Source of the DNA: Runella sp.
GTDB lineage: Bacteria > Bacteroidota > Bacteroidia > Cytophagales > Spirosomataceae
Length of the DNA stretch: 33,313 bases
Assembly: GCA_023254175.1 (NCBI GenBank)
Contig: JALQYJ010000128.1
Span: 1 to 33,313 of the forward strand
Direction: 5' to 3'
Shown here: positions 24,916 through 33,199 of the stretch, in pieces
How the letters are laid out: each line of letters opens with the position of its first letter
How positions within the stretch are numbered: the first letter of the stretch is position 1
Position numbers and translations under genes: made by a program
The notes under the pieces: model-generated
Database searches by the model: none
Seen by the model: the letters and a program-made list of their open reading frames with translations, nothing else
What the model was told of the DNA's origin: nothing

Positions 24916-25899
24916 CTAAGGTGTTTGTTGTAATGCCTCCAAAACAAATACGTCATAACCGACAGCCCTTCCGCTGTCTTTTTCTTCGAGTGTAAACTGA
25001 ACTCGGTCACCTACGCTTAATTCATTGAAGTCAAAACCTCGAAGGCTCGTATAGTGAAAGAAAACGTTATTTGGTGGAAATTTAATAAAACCAAATCCCT
25101 CTTTAAGCGATAAAATAGTGCTTTCGTGACGATTTTGAGCGTTTAATTCAATTGTTGGCACGCTGTTTTCATCTGCCTGAACACCTTCTTCCGAATCTAC
25201 CTCTATTGGAAGAGTTTCGTCGTTTTTTGGCAAGCTTTTTACTTTGTTTCTTGCTACAAAGAGCTGATTAATTAGTGCTTCATTTTTGCCATTAATTACA
25301 TCGTGCATGGCAACGGGATACGTCACTTCACTCAATAGGTCTTGAGATGTTCGGGTAAAAAAACGGTTTCCCTCCTCGTCAGTGTATTCAAAATCCCAAC
25401 CAAGAACCAAAACCCGTGTACCAAGAGTATTTAATTTACGCACCAAAGGCACATAATCTCCGTCGGCCGCAATAAGAACTAAAATATCAAAACGTTTGTA
25501 AAAAGCCATTTCAAAAGCTTCGAGTGCCAGCCAAACGTCTATTCCTTTTTCGTACTTTTTTCCTAATACACTTCGAACAGGCAAATAGTGTGTCGTTACT
25601 CCTTCTGACATTAATATATCGTCAAAAACACGTTCATAGTACAATAAATCTCCGCGTTGGCTGGCTTCGCCTGCGGTTAATCTACCCCTAAAATAATGGG
25701 CATCAACGATTTGACACAGCCGAGGGTTATTGCCTTCTAAATCAGCCACTTTATGGCGAATAAAATCATGTAAGCCATTTATACTAATACGACTTCGGCG
25801 TTCGTGCGTATAATTATAATAATTACTTACGTGTAGAAAATAATTTCCATCATAAAAGACACCAATTCTTGTTAGGTCTTTAGAAGTTTTGTAAGGCAT
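24916..25899 (-). CDS. NYN-domain (LabA/DUF88-like) predicted RNase fused to a cold-shock-type RNA-binding domain
   Basis: 327 residues in two domains. Residues about 10-195 form a NYN (PIN-like) nuclease domain with the expected acidic sites: Asp17 in GVFYDGNY, Asp121 in EKGIDVWLALEAFE and Asp146/Asp148 in AADGDYVPLVRKL. The fold binds a metal ion and usually cuts RNA. After a charged linker (about 220-255), residues 260-320 form an OB-fold cold-shock domain with GFGFIKF (RNP1-like) and NVFFHYTSLRG (RNP2-like). The likely role is a cytoplasmic RNase with its own RNA-binding module; the target is unknown. It follows pdxH by 36 bases on the same strand, so the two are probably co-transcribed. 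Confidence 0.85.
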   Translation of the reverse strand: MPYKTSKDLTRIGVFYDGNYFLHVSNYYNYTHERRSRISINGLHDFIRHKVADLEGNNPRLCQIVDAHYFRGRLTAGEASQRGDLLYYERVFDDILMSEGVTTHYLPVRSVLGKKYEKGIDVWLALEAFEMAFYKRFDILVLIAADGDYVPLVRKLNTLGTRVLVLGWDFEYTDEEGNRFFTRTSQDLLSEVTYPVAMHDVINGKNEALINQLFVARNKVKSLPKNDETLPIEVDSEEGVQADENSVPTIELNAQNRHESTILSLKEGFGFIKFPPNNVFFHYTSLRGFDFNELSVGDRVQFTLEEKDSGRAVGYDVFVLEALQQTP

Positions 25900-25935
25900 A
25901 ATTTTTAAGAATTAATGGATATACTGGTTAGTTTT

Positions 25936-26580
25936 TTAAGGAGAAAGTCTTTCTAATTTCCACTCATTTAATTCATAGGTATAACATAGGCGGTCATGAA
26001 GACGACTAGGGCGCCCCTGCCAAAATTCAATTTGGTGGGGGAGAACCCTATATCCTCCCCAATGGGCAGGACGAGGTACGGCTTGGTCAGCAAATTGGGC
26101 TTCTAATGTAGCTAATTTTTCAACCAGAATTTCACGATTGGCGATTATTTGACTTTGTGCTGATACCCAAGCTCCAATTTGGCTACCCCGTGGGCGCACA
26201 CCAAAATAAGTATCGGATTCGGATTCACTTACTTTGACTACCTTGCCAAGAATGCGAACTTGTCGTTCGAGTTCTGGCCACCAAAAAGTTAACGAAGCGA
26301 CAGGGTTTTGAGCCAATTCCTCTCCTTTATGACTTAGATAGTTGGTGTAAAAACTAAAACCTAGGCTATTTACGTCTTTCAATAAGACAACACGGCCGTG
26401 TGGATACCCATCTTTCCCAATGGTACTTAAAACCATTCCGTTGGGTTCGAGAACTTCAGAAGCTAAGGCTTCTTCAAACCATTGCTTGAACTGGTCAATT
26501 GGATTTTTTAAAACATCTTCTTTACGCAATCCGTTAAGCGTGTAATCTTTACGAAGATCTGCAATACTTGAACTGTCCAT
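25936..26580 (-). CDS. pdxH: Pyridoxamine/pyridoxine 5'-phosphate oxidase
   Basis: 214 residues, the normal length. The FMN enzyme makes pyridoxal 5'-phosphate from pyridoxine or pyridoxamine 5'-phosphate. Visible: LRKDYTLNGLRKEDVLKNP at the start, the FMN-binding block GRVVLLKDV and FYTNYLSHKGEELAQNP, FWWPELERQVRILG, RPRGSQIGAWVSAQSQ, and the C-terminal signature HQIEFWQGRPSRLHDR followed by W-x-L-x-R-L-x-P. It leads the pdxH-NYN unit and is divergent from the DUF349 gene, with a 101-base shared upstream region. Confidence 0.96.
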   Translation of the reverse strand: MDSSSIADLRKDYTLNGLRKEDVLKNPIDQFKQWFEEALASEVLEPNGMVLSTIGKDGYPHGRVVLLKDVNSLGFSFYTNYLSHKGEELAQNPVASLTFWWPELERQVRILGKVVKVSESESDTYFGVRPRGSQIGAWVSAQSQIIANREILVEKLATLEAQFADQAVPRPAHWGGYRVLPHQIEFWQGRPSRLHDRLCYTYELNEWKLERLSP

Positions 26581-26643
26581 TGATTATAAATAAAAGCTGA
26601 ATGAAAAACCGAATTTAAAACACCGAAAAACGGGTATAATTAT

Positions 26644-26651
26644 TATTTTTG
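26644..26651 (+). promoter_or_regulatory. -7 element of the DUF349 gene
   Basis: TATTTTTG matches TAnnTTTG exactly, 30 bases before the ATG at 26682. No obvious -33 TTTG was found. Confidence 0.5.
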
Positions 26652-26681
26652 CAAATCTAAGCGATTACGACCAATTTTACG

Positions 26682-28541
26682 ATGATTAACGACGGAGCAG
26701 AACTTAGCGAAAGCGAACAACTCACTCAAGCGAGTGTAGAGGCCATGGAAGAGTTAGAAGTGGCTGACGAACAGGTAGTTGACTACGGTCAATTAAGTAA
26801 AAAAGACTTTGTTAGTTTGTTGGAAAATCAGCTTGCATCAGCAAAAAGCGAAAATGCAAAACCCGCTGATTTTAAACGTACCGACGAGGTATTGAAAGAA
26901 GCAAAGGTCTATTTTGACCAATTAAAAAAGACAGAACGTGAAGAGGCTCTAAAAAAATATTTAGCCGAAAACGAATCTGAAGACGGCTTCGAGTTCAAAC
27001 TCGATGAACTAACGGCTCAATTTGAAGCCCTGTACCGCCAAATTAAGGATGTAAAAAATCATTACTTCCAAGATCTCGAAAAATCAAAGGATAAAAACTT
27101 TGCGTTAAAAACGCAGTTGTTGCAACGCCTTCGCGAGCTCGTGGAAAACGATGAGAGTAATACCACTAATCCAGGTTCGAGCTGGCAAGAGTTTAAAAAA
27201 ATTCAAGATGAGTGGAAAGCGGCGGGAAATATAGCATCACCACATAACAGTACTCTTTGGGCTACGTTTCATGCTTTAATCGACAGATATTATAGTAATC
27301 GTAATATTTACTACGAACTCAAAGAACTTGACCGTAAGAAAAACTTACAACAAAAAACGGAGTTGGTAGAAAAGGTAGAAGCATTGGCAAAATCGTTGGA
27401 AAGTAACTCACTCTCCAAAGCTATTTTAGAAGAGGCTAATGCTTATTTTGACGAATATAAGCATATTGGGCCTGGACCTAAAGCTGAGCAAGAAGTGCTG
27501 TGGCAACGTTTGAAACTAGCACTCGATGCTGTACATGACGCTCGTCGCGCTCAAGCAGATGCTCAGAAACAAGTCTTGGCTCAGAATTATGAAGCCAAAT
27601 CTAAAATATACGAAACATTAGTACCTTACACTGCTTTTACTTCAAGTAGTATTAACGAATGGAATGAAAAAACCAAGGAGGTTGTCGCTCTGCAAGAACA
27701 GTGGGTAAATGCGAAGGGACAAATGCTCCGTGAAGAGGGGCGTGAGTTAAGTAAGAAGTTTTGGGCAACCCTTAAATCGTTCTTCCATAATAAAGGAGAG
27801 TTCTTTCGCCAGCTAGAAGCTAAACGCGAACAGAATTTAAAACTTAAAACGGAGCTTTGCGAAGCTGTAGAAGTAATATTGGAATCGGGCGAAGATTCAT
27901 CAGCTAACACCGATAAAGTAATTTCGCTCCAAAAACAGTGGAAGCAAATAGGCCAAGTGCCCGAGAAGTTTAAAGATACCATTTTTGATCGCTTCAAAAA
28001 AGCATGTGATGCTTACTTTAATCGTAAGCGGGCTAAAAATTCTGAAATTGAGCGTGAGTTCAATGAGAATTTAGCCTTAAAACAAGCAATATGCGAAAAA
28101 ATTGAAGCAGGAGCCAAAGTGGAAGACGCAAATTTGAAAGAATTGAATAGTTTCAAATCTGAGTGGTCGAGTATTGGTTTTGTACCAAAGAAAGATATGC
28201 AAGCTATCAATAAGCGTTACATTGATGCAGTAAATGCTTACGTTAGTGCGATCGGAAAACTTTCTTCCAAAGAGCGAGGTCAAGCAATCATTGAAAATGA
28301 TTCAGCTTCTTCAACCGAAGGAGATTCATCTCGTAATCTTCAACGTAAAGAAACAGACATTCGCCGCCGCATGACTCAAATTGAAAATGATTTGACCATT
28401 TGGCAAAACAATATCGAATTCTTTGGCCGTTCGAAAAACGGCGAAAAAGTTCGTGCTGAATTTGAGAAAAAAATTGCGATTGCGAAAAAACAACTCGTTG
28501 ATTTAAAGCAGCAATTGAAAATTGTTCGTGAGGCATTGTAG
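26682..28541 (+). CDS. DUF349 repeat protein
   Basis: 619 residues, highly charged and almost entirely helical, with no signal peptide. An acidic N-terminus (1-135) is followed by about five DUF349 units, at roughly 140-215, 222-290, 303-385, 387-455 and 460-525. Each has a W-x2-I/A-G motif and a following helix: FKKIQDEWKAAGNI, FDEYKHIGPGP, LQEQWVNAKGQ, LQKQWKQIGQVP, FKSEWSSIGFVP. A coiled coil (about 560-619) closes the protein. DUF349 proteins are common in Bacteroidota, but their function is not settled; a structural or nucleic-acid-linked role has been suggested for some. The gene has its own -7 word and ends in a terminator just before the tRNA genes. Confidence 0.88.
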   Translation: MINDGAELSESEQLTQASVEAMEELEVADEQVVDYGQLSKKDFVSLLENQLASAKSENAKPADFKRTDEVLKEAKVYFDQLKKTEREEALKKYLAENESEDGFEFKLDELTAQFEALYRQIKDVKNHYFQDLEKSKDKNFALKTQLLQRLRELVENDESNTTNPGSSWQEFKKIQDEWKAAGNIASPHNSTLWATFHALIDRYYSNRNIYYELKELDRKKNLQQKTELVEKVEALAKSLESNSLSKAILEEANAYFDEYKHIGPGPKAEQEVLWQRLKLALDAVHDARRAQADAQKQVLAQNYEAKSKIYETLVPYTAFTSSSINEWNEKTKEVVALQEQWVNAKGQMLREEGRELSKKFWATLKSFFHNKGEFFRQLEAKREQNLKLKTELCEAVEVILESGEDSSANTDKVISLQKQWKQIGQVPEKFKDTIFDRFKKACDAYFNRKRAKNSEIEREFNENLALKQAICEKIEAGAKVEDANLKELNSFKSEWSSIGFVPKKDMQAINKRYIDAVNAYVSAIGKLSSKERGQAIIENDSASSTEGDSSRNLQRKETDIRRRMTQIENDLTIWQNNIEFFGRSKNGEKVRAEFEKKIAIAKKQLVDLKQQLKIVREAL

Positions 28542-28554
28542 ATTTTTTTGAAAA

Positions 28555-28589
28555 AAAAGTAGCGTTGTATTCTCAAAAACGCTACTTTT
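28555..28589 (+). terminator. Terminator after the DUF349 gene
   Basis: A perfect 12-bp stem, AAAAGTAGCGTT (28555-28566) and AACGCTACTTTT (28578-28589), with an 11-base loop, starting 13 bases past the stop codon. Its 3' arm contains most of a -7 promoter word for the tRNA genes. Confidence 0.8.
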
Positions 28590-28590
28590 G
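28583..28590 (+). promoter_or_regulatory. -7 element of the tRNA-Thr pair
   Basis: TACTTTTG matches TAnnTTTG exactly, 20 bases before the first tRNA. The only upstream TTG (28565-28567) is at a short spacing of 15 bases, so the -33 element is uncertain. The element overlaps the 3' arm of the preceding terminator. Confidence 0.55.
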
Positions 28591-28610
28591 CACCACGAAA
28601 AAAAAGGAAC

Positions 28611-28683
28611 GCCTCCATAGCTCAGCTGATAGAGCAACTGACTTGTAATCAGTAGGTCGCGGGTTTGATCCCGGCTGGGGGCT
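28611..28683 (+). tRNA. tRNA-Thr (anticodon TGT), copy 1
   Basis: 73 bases, no encoded CCA. Acceptor GCCTCCA/TGGGGGC (with a T4-G69 wobble), D-stem GCTC/GAGC, anticodon stem ACTGA/TCAGT with loop CTTGTAA (anticodon TGT, reading ACA and probably other threonine codons), variable loop AGGTC, T-arm GCGGG-TTTGATC-CCGGC. Two unusual points: position 19 is A and position 56 is T, where nearly all tRNAs have G19 and C56; and the T-stem has a G51-G63 mismatch that copy 2 lacks. Confidence 0.93.
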
Positions 28684-28743
28684 CTAAAAAGATTATCAAC
28701 GAGATAATCAATCATTGGTTTAACCCAATTAATAACTAATACT

Positions 28744-28816
28744 GCCTCCATAGCTCAGCTGATAGAGCAACTGACTTGTAATCAGTAGGTCGCTGGTTTG
28801 ATCCCGGCTGGGGGCT
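28744..28816 (+). tRNA. tRNA-Thr (anticodon TGT), copy 2
   Basis: Identical to copy 1 over all 73 bases except one: T instead of G at position 51, which turns the G51-G63 mismatch into a T-G wobble and gives a fully paired T-stem (GCTGG/CCGGC). It shares the A19 and T56 changes. The 60-base spacer holds a small hairpin, GATTATC/GATAATC (28691-28709). The two copies are probably processed from one transcript ending in the terminator that follows. Confidence 0.95.
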
Positions 28817-28818
28817 CT

Positions 28819-28848
28819 AAAAGGCTACGAAATTCGTAGCCTTTTTTA
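28819..28848 (+). terminator. Terminator after the tRNA-Thr pair
   Basis: AAAAGGCTACGA (28819-28830) pairs with the complementary arm at about 28834-28845 around a tiny loop, followed by a T run. It begins two bases past the second tRNA. Confidence 0.88.
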
Positions 28849-29019
28849 TTTCTTCGGGAATTCCTTTATTATCATTGCACTTTGTTTTTCTCTTCCTTAA
28901 CTTGGTACTTAGAAGAAAACAAAATGAAGCACTTCGTTACCCATTTATCTTCGGAATGAAGCGAACCAAAGCAGAAAAACTACAACAATCCTCACAGAAA
29001 CGTCGTTGATGTCGCTAAT

Positions 29020-29051
29020 TTTGCCTATATAAAGTATTTGGTGTATTTTTG
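29020..29051 (+). promoter_or_regulatory. Promoter of gyrA
   Basis: TTTG at 29020-29023 (-33) and TATTTTTG at 29044-29051 (-7), with 20 bases between. This fits the Bacteroidota primary sigma consensus. The leader to the ATG at 29078 would be about 20 bases. Confidence 0.7.
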
Positions 29052-29077
29052 TACATATAAGCATTTAAATTTAATTT

Positions 29078-31579
29078 ATGTCAGAAAACACCAGCAACAT
29101 TATCCCTATTAACATCGAGGAGGAAATGCGAACAGCCTACATTGACTATTCAATGTCGGTGATTATCTCGCGTGCCCTTCCTGATGCCCGCGACGGACTT
29201 AAGCCCGTCCACAGACGGGTGCTTTATGCTATGTTTGAATCGGGCTTCCTGCACAATCGACCCTACAAGAAATCGGCACGTACGGTAGGAGACGTAATGG
29301 CGAAGTATCACCCACACGGTGACTCTTCAATATACGATACCATGGTTCGTATGGCTCAGCCCTGGTCACTTCGCTATCCTTTGATAGACGGGCAGGGTAA
29401 CTTTGGTTCGTTAGATGGCGATTCCCCAGCGGCGATGCGTTATACTGAATCGCGCCTTAAGCGGATTGCAGAAGAAATGCTGGTGGATATCAACAAAGAT
29501 ACCGTCAATTTTCAACCAAACTATGACGATTCAGACGAAGAACCAAGTGTACTTCCTGCAAAACTTCCAAATTTGCTCTTAAATGGTTCTTCAGGTATTG
29601 CGGTTGGAATGGCTACTAACATGGCTCCCCACAATCTTACAGAGGTTTTGGATGGTACGATAGCTTACATTGGAAATAATGATATCAGTGTTGCGGAATT
29701 GATTCAATACGTAAAGGCACCTGATTTCCCAACTGGGGGAATTATTTATGGGTATCAAGGTGTTCGATCAGCTTACGAAACAGGTCGGGGGCGTGTAGTA
29801 GTCCGTGCAGTTGCTACGTTTGAGCAAACCAAAACGGGTAGAGAACAAATCGTTGTGACTGAAATTCCATATATGGTCAATAAGGCAGATATGATTAAAC
29901 GTATCGCTGATTTGGTCAATGAAAAAAAAATAGAAGGAATATCCGCCATTCGTGATGAATCTGACCGTGAGGGAGTTCGTATTGTATTTGAGCTAAAAAA
30001 AGACAGTATTCCAAATATTGTACTTAACCACCTTTACAAGTACACGCCACTACAATCCTCGTTTAGTATCAATAACGTTGCTCTTGTCAAGGGACGTCCA
30101 GCACTTTTAAATCTAAAAGATTTAATCAAATACTACGTTGAGCACCGCCTTGAAGTTGTGACTCGTCGTACTCAATTTGAATTAAAAGAAGCTGAAAAAC
30201 GTGCCCATATTTTGCAGGGTTTATTGATAGCCTTGGATAATTTGGACGCTGTGATAAGTTTGATTCGTAGCGCTCGTGACCCAGAAACAGCCCGTAATGG
30301 TTTGATTGAGCAATTTAGTTTGAGCGAAGCGCAAGCTAGAGCGATTCTTGATATGCGTCTCCAACGTTTGACGGGTATGGAACGTGACAAAATTGTGCTC
30401 GAATACGATGAATTGATGAAGGTTATCGCGGATTTGCAAGATATATTGGCAAATGACCCGCGCAAGTTTCAAGTGATTAAGGACGAATTAGCAGAACTTC
30501 GTGCCCGATATGGCGATGAACGTCGTTCTAAGATTGAGTATGCCGCCGAAGAATTTGCTGACGAAGACATGATTGCTGATGAAGAAATGTTGATTACTAT
30601 TTCTCACCAAGGATATGTCAAACGTACACCGTTGAGTGAATACCGTACACAAGGCCGCGGAGGAGTAGGTTCTCGTGGAGTAATCACTAAGGACGACGAT
30701 TTTACTGAGCACTTGTTCTCGGCCACGATGCTAAATTATCTGTTGATTTTTACCGAATTTGGGCGCTTGTACTGGCTTAAAGTGTACGAAGTTCCAGAAG
30801 GCTCGAAGGTATCAAAAGGGCGTCCAATTCAAAACCTCATTAATATTGAGTCAGGGGATAAAGTAAGAGCCGTTATAAATGTTCGCACCCTCAGCGATGC
30901 AGATTACATTAATAACAACTACTTGATTATGTGTACAGAATCAGGCACTATTAAGAAAACTCTTCTTGAAGCTTATTCTCGTCCTCGCATTAATGGTATT
31001 ATTGCTATTTCTATCAACGAAGGGGATCGCCTTTTAGATGTCGCGTTGACAAACGGCGACAACGAAATCGTAATTGCTTCCAAAGAAGGGAAAGCTGTTC
31101 GTTTCCACGAAAGCCGCGTTCGTCCGATGGGTCGAACTGCCGCTGGGGTAAAGGGGATTGAACTTGGAGAAGAAGGAACTAATAAAGCTATTGGTATGCT
31201 GTGCGTTAGTGGTACCGATAAGCAACTATTAGTTGTCTCAGAAAATGGTTACGGAAAGCGTTCTCCTATTGAAGATTATCGCGTGACCAACCGTGGAGCC
31301 AAAGGTGTTACGACGTTAAATATCACCGATAAGGTAGGAAATCTCGTCGCTATAAAAGAAGTGAGCGAAACGGATGATTTAATGATTATCAACCGTTCAG
31401 GGATTGCTATTCGAATGTCAGTTTCTGAGATTCGTGTAGCTGGACGTAATACACAAGGAGTACGTCTTATTAAACTTAGTGAAAATGACGAGATTTCATC
31501 CGTTACCCGTATTGAAAAAGAAGAAATTGAGGAAGGGGAGGAGGGAAGTTCAGTGGCATCCGTCGAAGCTACTGAATAA
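29078..31579 (+). CDS. gyrA: DNA gyrase subunit A
   Basis: 833 residues. Gyrase cuts and reseals both DNA strands to add negative supercoils. The N-terminal breakage-reunion domain has the catalytic Tyr122 (AAMRYTE), and numbering matches E. coli through this region. The quinolone-resistance region reads GDSSIYD with Ser83 and Asp87 in the sensitive state and Ser at position 84 where E. coli has Ala. The C-terminal beta-pinwheel begins around residue 500; its GyrA box reads QGRGGVG (about 525-531) instead of E. coli QRRGGKG. The tail is acidic ([11 protein letters not shown]). The GyrA box, though altered, and full length argue for GyrA rather than ParC. It has its own promoter and a strong 3' hairpin. 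Confidence 0.96.
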   Translation: MSENTSNIIPINIEEEMRTAYIDYSMSVIISRALPDARDGLKPVHRRVLYAMFESGFLHNRPYKKSARTVGDVMAKYHPHGDSSIYDTMVRMAQPWSLRYPLIDGQGNFGSLDGDSPAAMRYTESRLKRIAEEMLVDINKDTVNFQPNYDDSDEEPSVLPAKLPNLLLNGSSGIAVGMATNMAPHNLTEVLDGTIAYIGNNDISVAELIQYVKAPDFPTGGIIYGYQGVRSAYETGRGRVVVRAVATFEQTKTGREQIVVTEIPYMVNKADMIKRIADLVNEKKIEGISAIRDESDREGVRIVFELKKDSIPNIVLNHLYKYTPLQSSFSINNVALVKGRPALLNLKDLIKYYVEHRLEVVTRRTQFELKEAEKRAHILQGLLIALDNLDAVISLIRSARDPETARNGLIEQFSLSEAQARAILDMRLQRLTGMERDKIVLEYDELMKVIADLQDILANDPRKFQVIKDELAELRARYGDERRSKIEYAAEEFADEDMIADEEMLITISHQGYVKRTPLSEYRTQGRGGVGSRGVITKDDDFTEHLFSATMLNYLLIFTEFGRLYWLKVYEVPEGSKVSKGRPIQNLINIESGDKVRAVINVRTLSDADYINNNYLIMCTESGTIKKTLLEAYSRPRINGIIAISINEGDRLLDVALTNGDNEIVIASKEGKAVRFHESRVRPMGRTAAGVKGIELGEEGTNKAIGMLCVSGTDKQLLVVSENGYGKRSPIEDYRVTNRGAKGVTTLNITDKVGNLVAIKEVSETDDLMIINRSGIAIRMSVSEIRVAGRNTQGVRLIKLSENDEISSVTRIEKEEIEEGEEGSSVASVEATE

Positions 31580-31589
31580 GAGTATTTTG

Positions 31590-31627
31590 AATGGCGCATG
31601 ATAAGTAACCACTTATCATGCGCCATT
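31590..31627 (+). terminator. 17-bp perfect hairpin after gyrA
   Basis: AATGGCGCATGATAAGT (31590-31606) and its exact complement (31611-31627) around an AACC tetraloop, starting 11 bases past the stop codon. Only a short T run follows (ATTTCT), so it may stabilise the mRNA end as well as terminate transcription. Confidence 0.75.
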
Positions 31628-31705
31628 TCTGATTATCATAAAGCCAATAATTATCCATTTTTTGCACAAATTTTTAACATAACACTTAACACAACGAATC
31701 CAAAA

Positions 31706-33145
31706 ATGAAGAAGCTGTTTTTAATGTCTGCTTTCGGATTATCTACCCTTTCTGCCTCGGCACAGATAGATAAACTATTGTTAGAGCAGAAGAAAAAGGA
31801 CAAAGAGAAAAGCGATAAAGCAATTGCAGACCCAAAAGCGGCTGCAAAACCGTCTACCTGGCTTGATCGTGGTAAACTTTACGATGAAATAGCTCGCCTT
31901 TACACTGAAATGGACTCAAGCGCAGCGATGGTTGCCTATGATTCTTTCAAAAAAGCAGTAGAAGTAGATGCAGCAAAACCAGGTAAAGTAACCAAAGAAG
32001 CGCAAAAATTTTTAACAGGTGGTACAGATGAATCTGGAGTGAATTTGGGGCAAGCTTTGGTGAAACAAGGTGCAGAAAAGTTCCAAGTAAAAAATTATGC
32101 AGGTGCTATTCAATTTTTTACTGTTGCACAAGAGGTAAATCCTAAAGATACTCTAGCGCCATTGTATGGAGCATATAGCGCAATGCAGAGTCAAAAAAAC
32201 GACTTAGCTGCTGCAATGATGGAAATTTATATTGATAAAGGCGGTAAAGATCCAAGTAACTTTTCATTGTTAGCTCAACTCTATCGTGTGGAAAAACAAA
32301 ATGATAAAGCGCTGAAAATTCTTGAAAAAGGAACAACCATTTTGCCACAAAGTAAAGCAGCATTTAAAGCGGAACAGGTGAACGTCTACTTAGATATGCA
32401 AAAAATGGCAGAGGCGAAGGCAGGTTTGAAAGAGTTGATTGAACTTGAGCCTAAAAATGCTCAATACCCATTGAATTTAGGTATCATCAATGACAATGAA
32501 GCAGCAGTAACAGCAGCTGAAATTCGTAAATTAAAGGACGCTTCGAAAAAGACTTTGTCTGTTGAGCGTAAGATTAAAGATGCAGAGGAAACCGACAAAG
32601 TCTTTACAGATGAAATCAAACGTATTGCAGGTTTGATTGCAAAGCAACCTAAAAACGCAGATTTAAAGCGCCAAAAAGCAGATGCAGAAACCAAGCAGAA
32701 AGAGAACAAGGTAGCTTTGGAAGAAGCAAAAGCTGAATTAGCAAAGGTTAAAGCAGAAGTAGCTCAATTGGGTGATGTTAATGCAAAGATTGCAGATTTA
32801 ACAGCAAAACAAAATGTAGTTCGTGAAGCTGCAAAAGACGCTTATAATAAAGCATTGAGTATTGAAGCTAACAACTATGATGCACTTTTCAACTTAGGTG
32901 TATTCTACTTTAACGAGGGTGTTGAAATGAAGTCAGTTATAGATGCTATGGACATGAAAGAATACAACACAAAAGGGAAAGAGGTTGAAGCGAAGGTTTG
33001 TGGTAAGTTTAAGCAAGCACAACCTTATTTCTTGAAGGCCAAAGCTGTGAAAGAAGAAGAACAACTGACAGAAACTTTAAAAAGCTTAGATGCGATTTTA
33101 AAGCAATTTGAAGAGAAGAAAATTGTTTGCGAGGAAGCAAAATAG
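31706..33145 (+). CDS. Exported TPR and coiled-coil protein
   Basis: 479 residues from the ATG at 31706 (MKKLFLMSAFGLSTLSASAQ). This start gives a clear signal peptide of 20 residues; the longer open frame back to 31598 runs through the gyrA hairpin and is not credible. The mature part has an N-terminal Lys-rich helix, TPR units in about 50-260 (for example LDRGKLYDEIARLY, YAGAIQFFTVAQEVNPKDTL and KALKILEKGTTILPQ), a charged Lys/Ala/Glu-rich coiled coil at about 285-380, then more TPR (YNKALSIEANNYDALFNLGVF). It is probably periplasmic, with an unknown partner. It follows gyrA, but a hairpin separates them. Confidence 0.85.
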   Translation: MKKLFLMSAFGLSTLSASAQIDKLLLEQKKKDKEKSDKAIADPKAAAKPSTWLDRGKLYDEIARLYTEMDSSAAMVAYDSFKKAVEVDAAKPGKVTKEAQKFLTGGTDESGVNLGQALVKQGAEKFQVKNYAGAIQFFTVAQEVNPKDTLAPLYGAYSAMQSQKNDLAAAMMEIYIDKGGKDPSNFSLLAQLYRVEKQNDKALKILEKGTTILPQSKAAFKAEQVNVYLDMQKMAEAKAGLKELIELEPKNAQYPLNLGIINDNEAAVTAAEIRKLKDASKKTLSVERKIKDAEETDKVFTDEIKRIAGLIAKQPKNADLKRQKADAETKQKENKVALEEAKAELAKVKAEVAQLGDVNAKIADLTAKQNVVREAAKDAYNKALSIEANNYDALFNLGVFYFNEGVEMKSVIDAMDMKEYNTKGKEVEAKVCGKFKQAQPYFLKAKAVKEEEQLTETLKSLDAILKQFEEKKIVCEEAK

Positions 33146-33165
33146 TTAATAACTGATTTTAGCAT

Positions 33166-33199
33166 AAAAAAAGCAGCATCAACTTGATGCTGCTTTTTT
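33166..33199 (+). terminator. Terminator after the TPR/coiled-coil gene
   Basis: AAGCAGCATC (33171-33180) and GATGCTGCTT (33186-33195), extended by flanking A and T runs, with a T6 tract. It lies 20 bases past the stop. The remaining bases to 33313 hold no gene I can support. Confidence 0.9.

Noticed and set aside
27626-27997. 123-codon minus-strand frame inside the DUF349 gene
   Set aside because: Antisense shadow of a strongly periodic, charged coding sequence; Ser/Phe-rich as expected for the complement of Lys/Glu codons.
29318-29342. Possible quinolone-resistance mutation in gyrA
   Set aside because: Ser83 and Asp87, the main resistance positions, are in the sensitive state. Ser at 84 is not enough to claim resistance.
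31598-31705. 36-codon N-terminal extension of the last TPR protein
   Set aside because: It would be translated from within the gyrA hairpin. The internal ATG at 31706 gives a textbook signal peptide.
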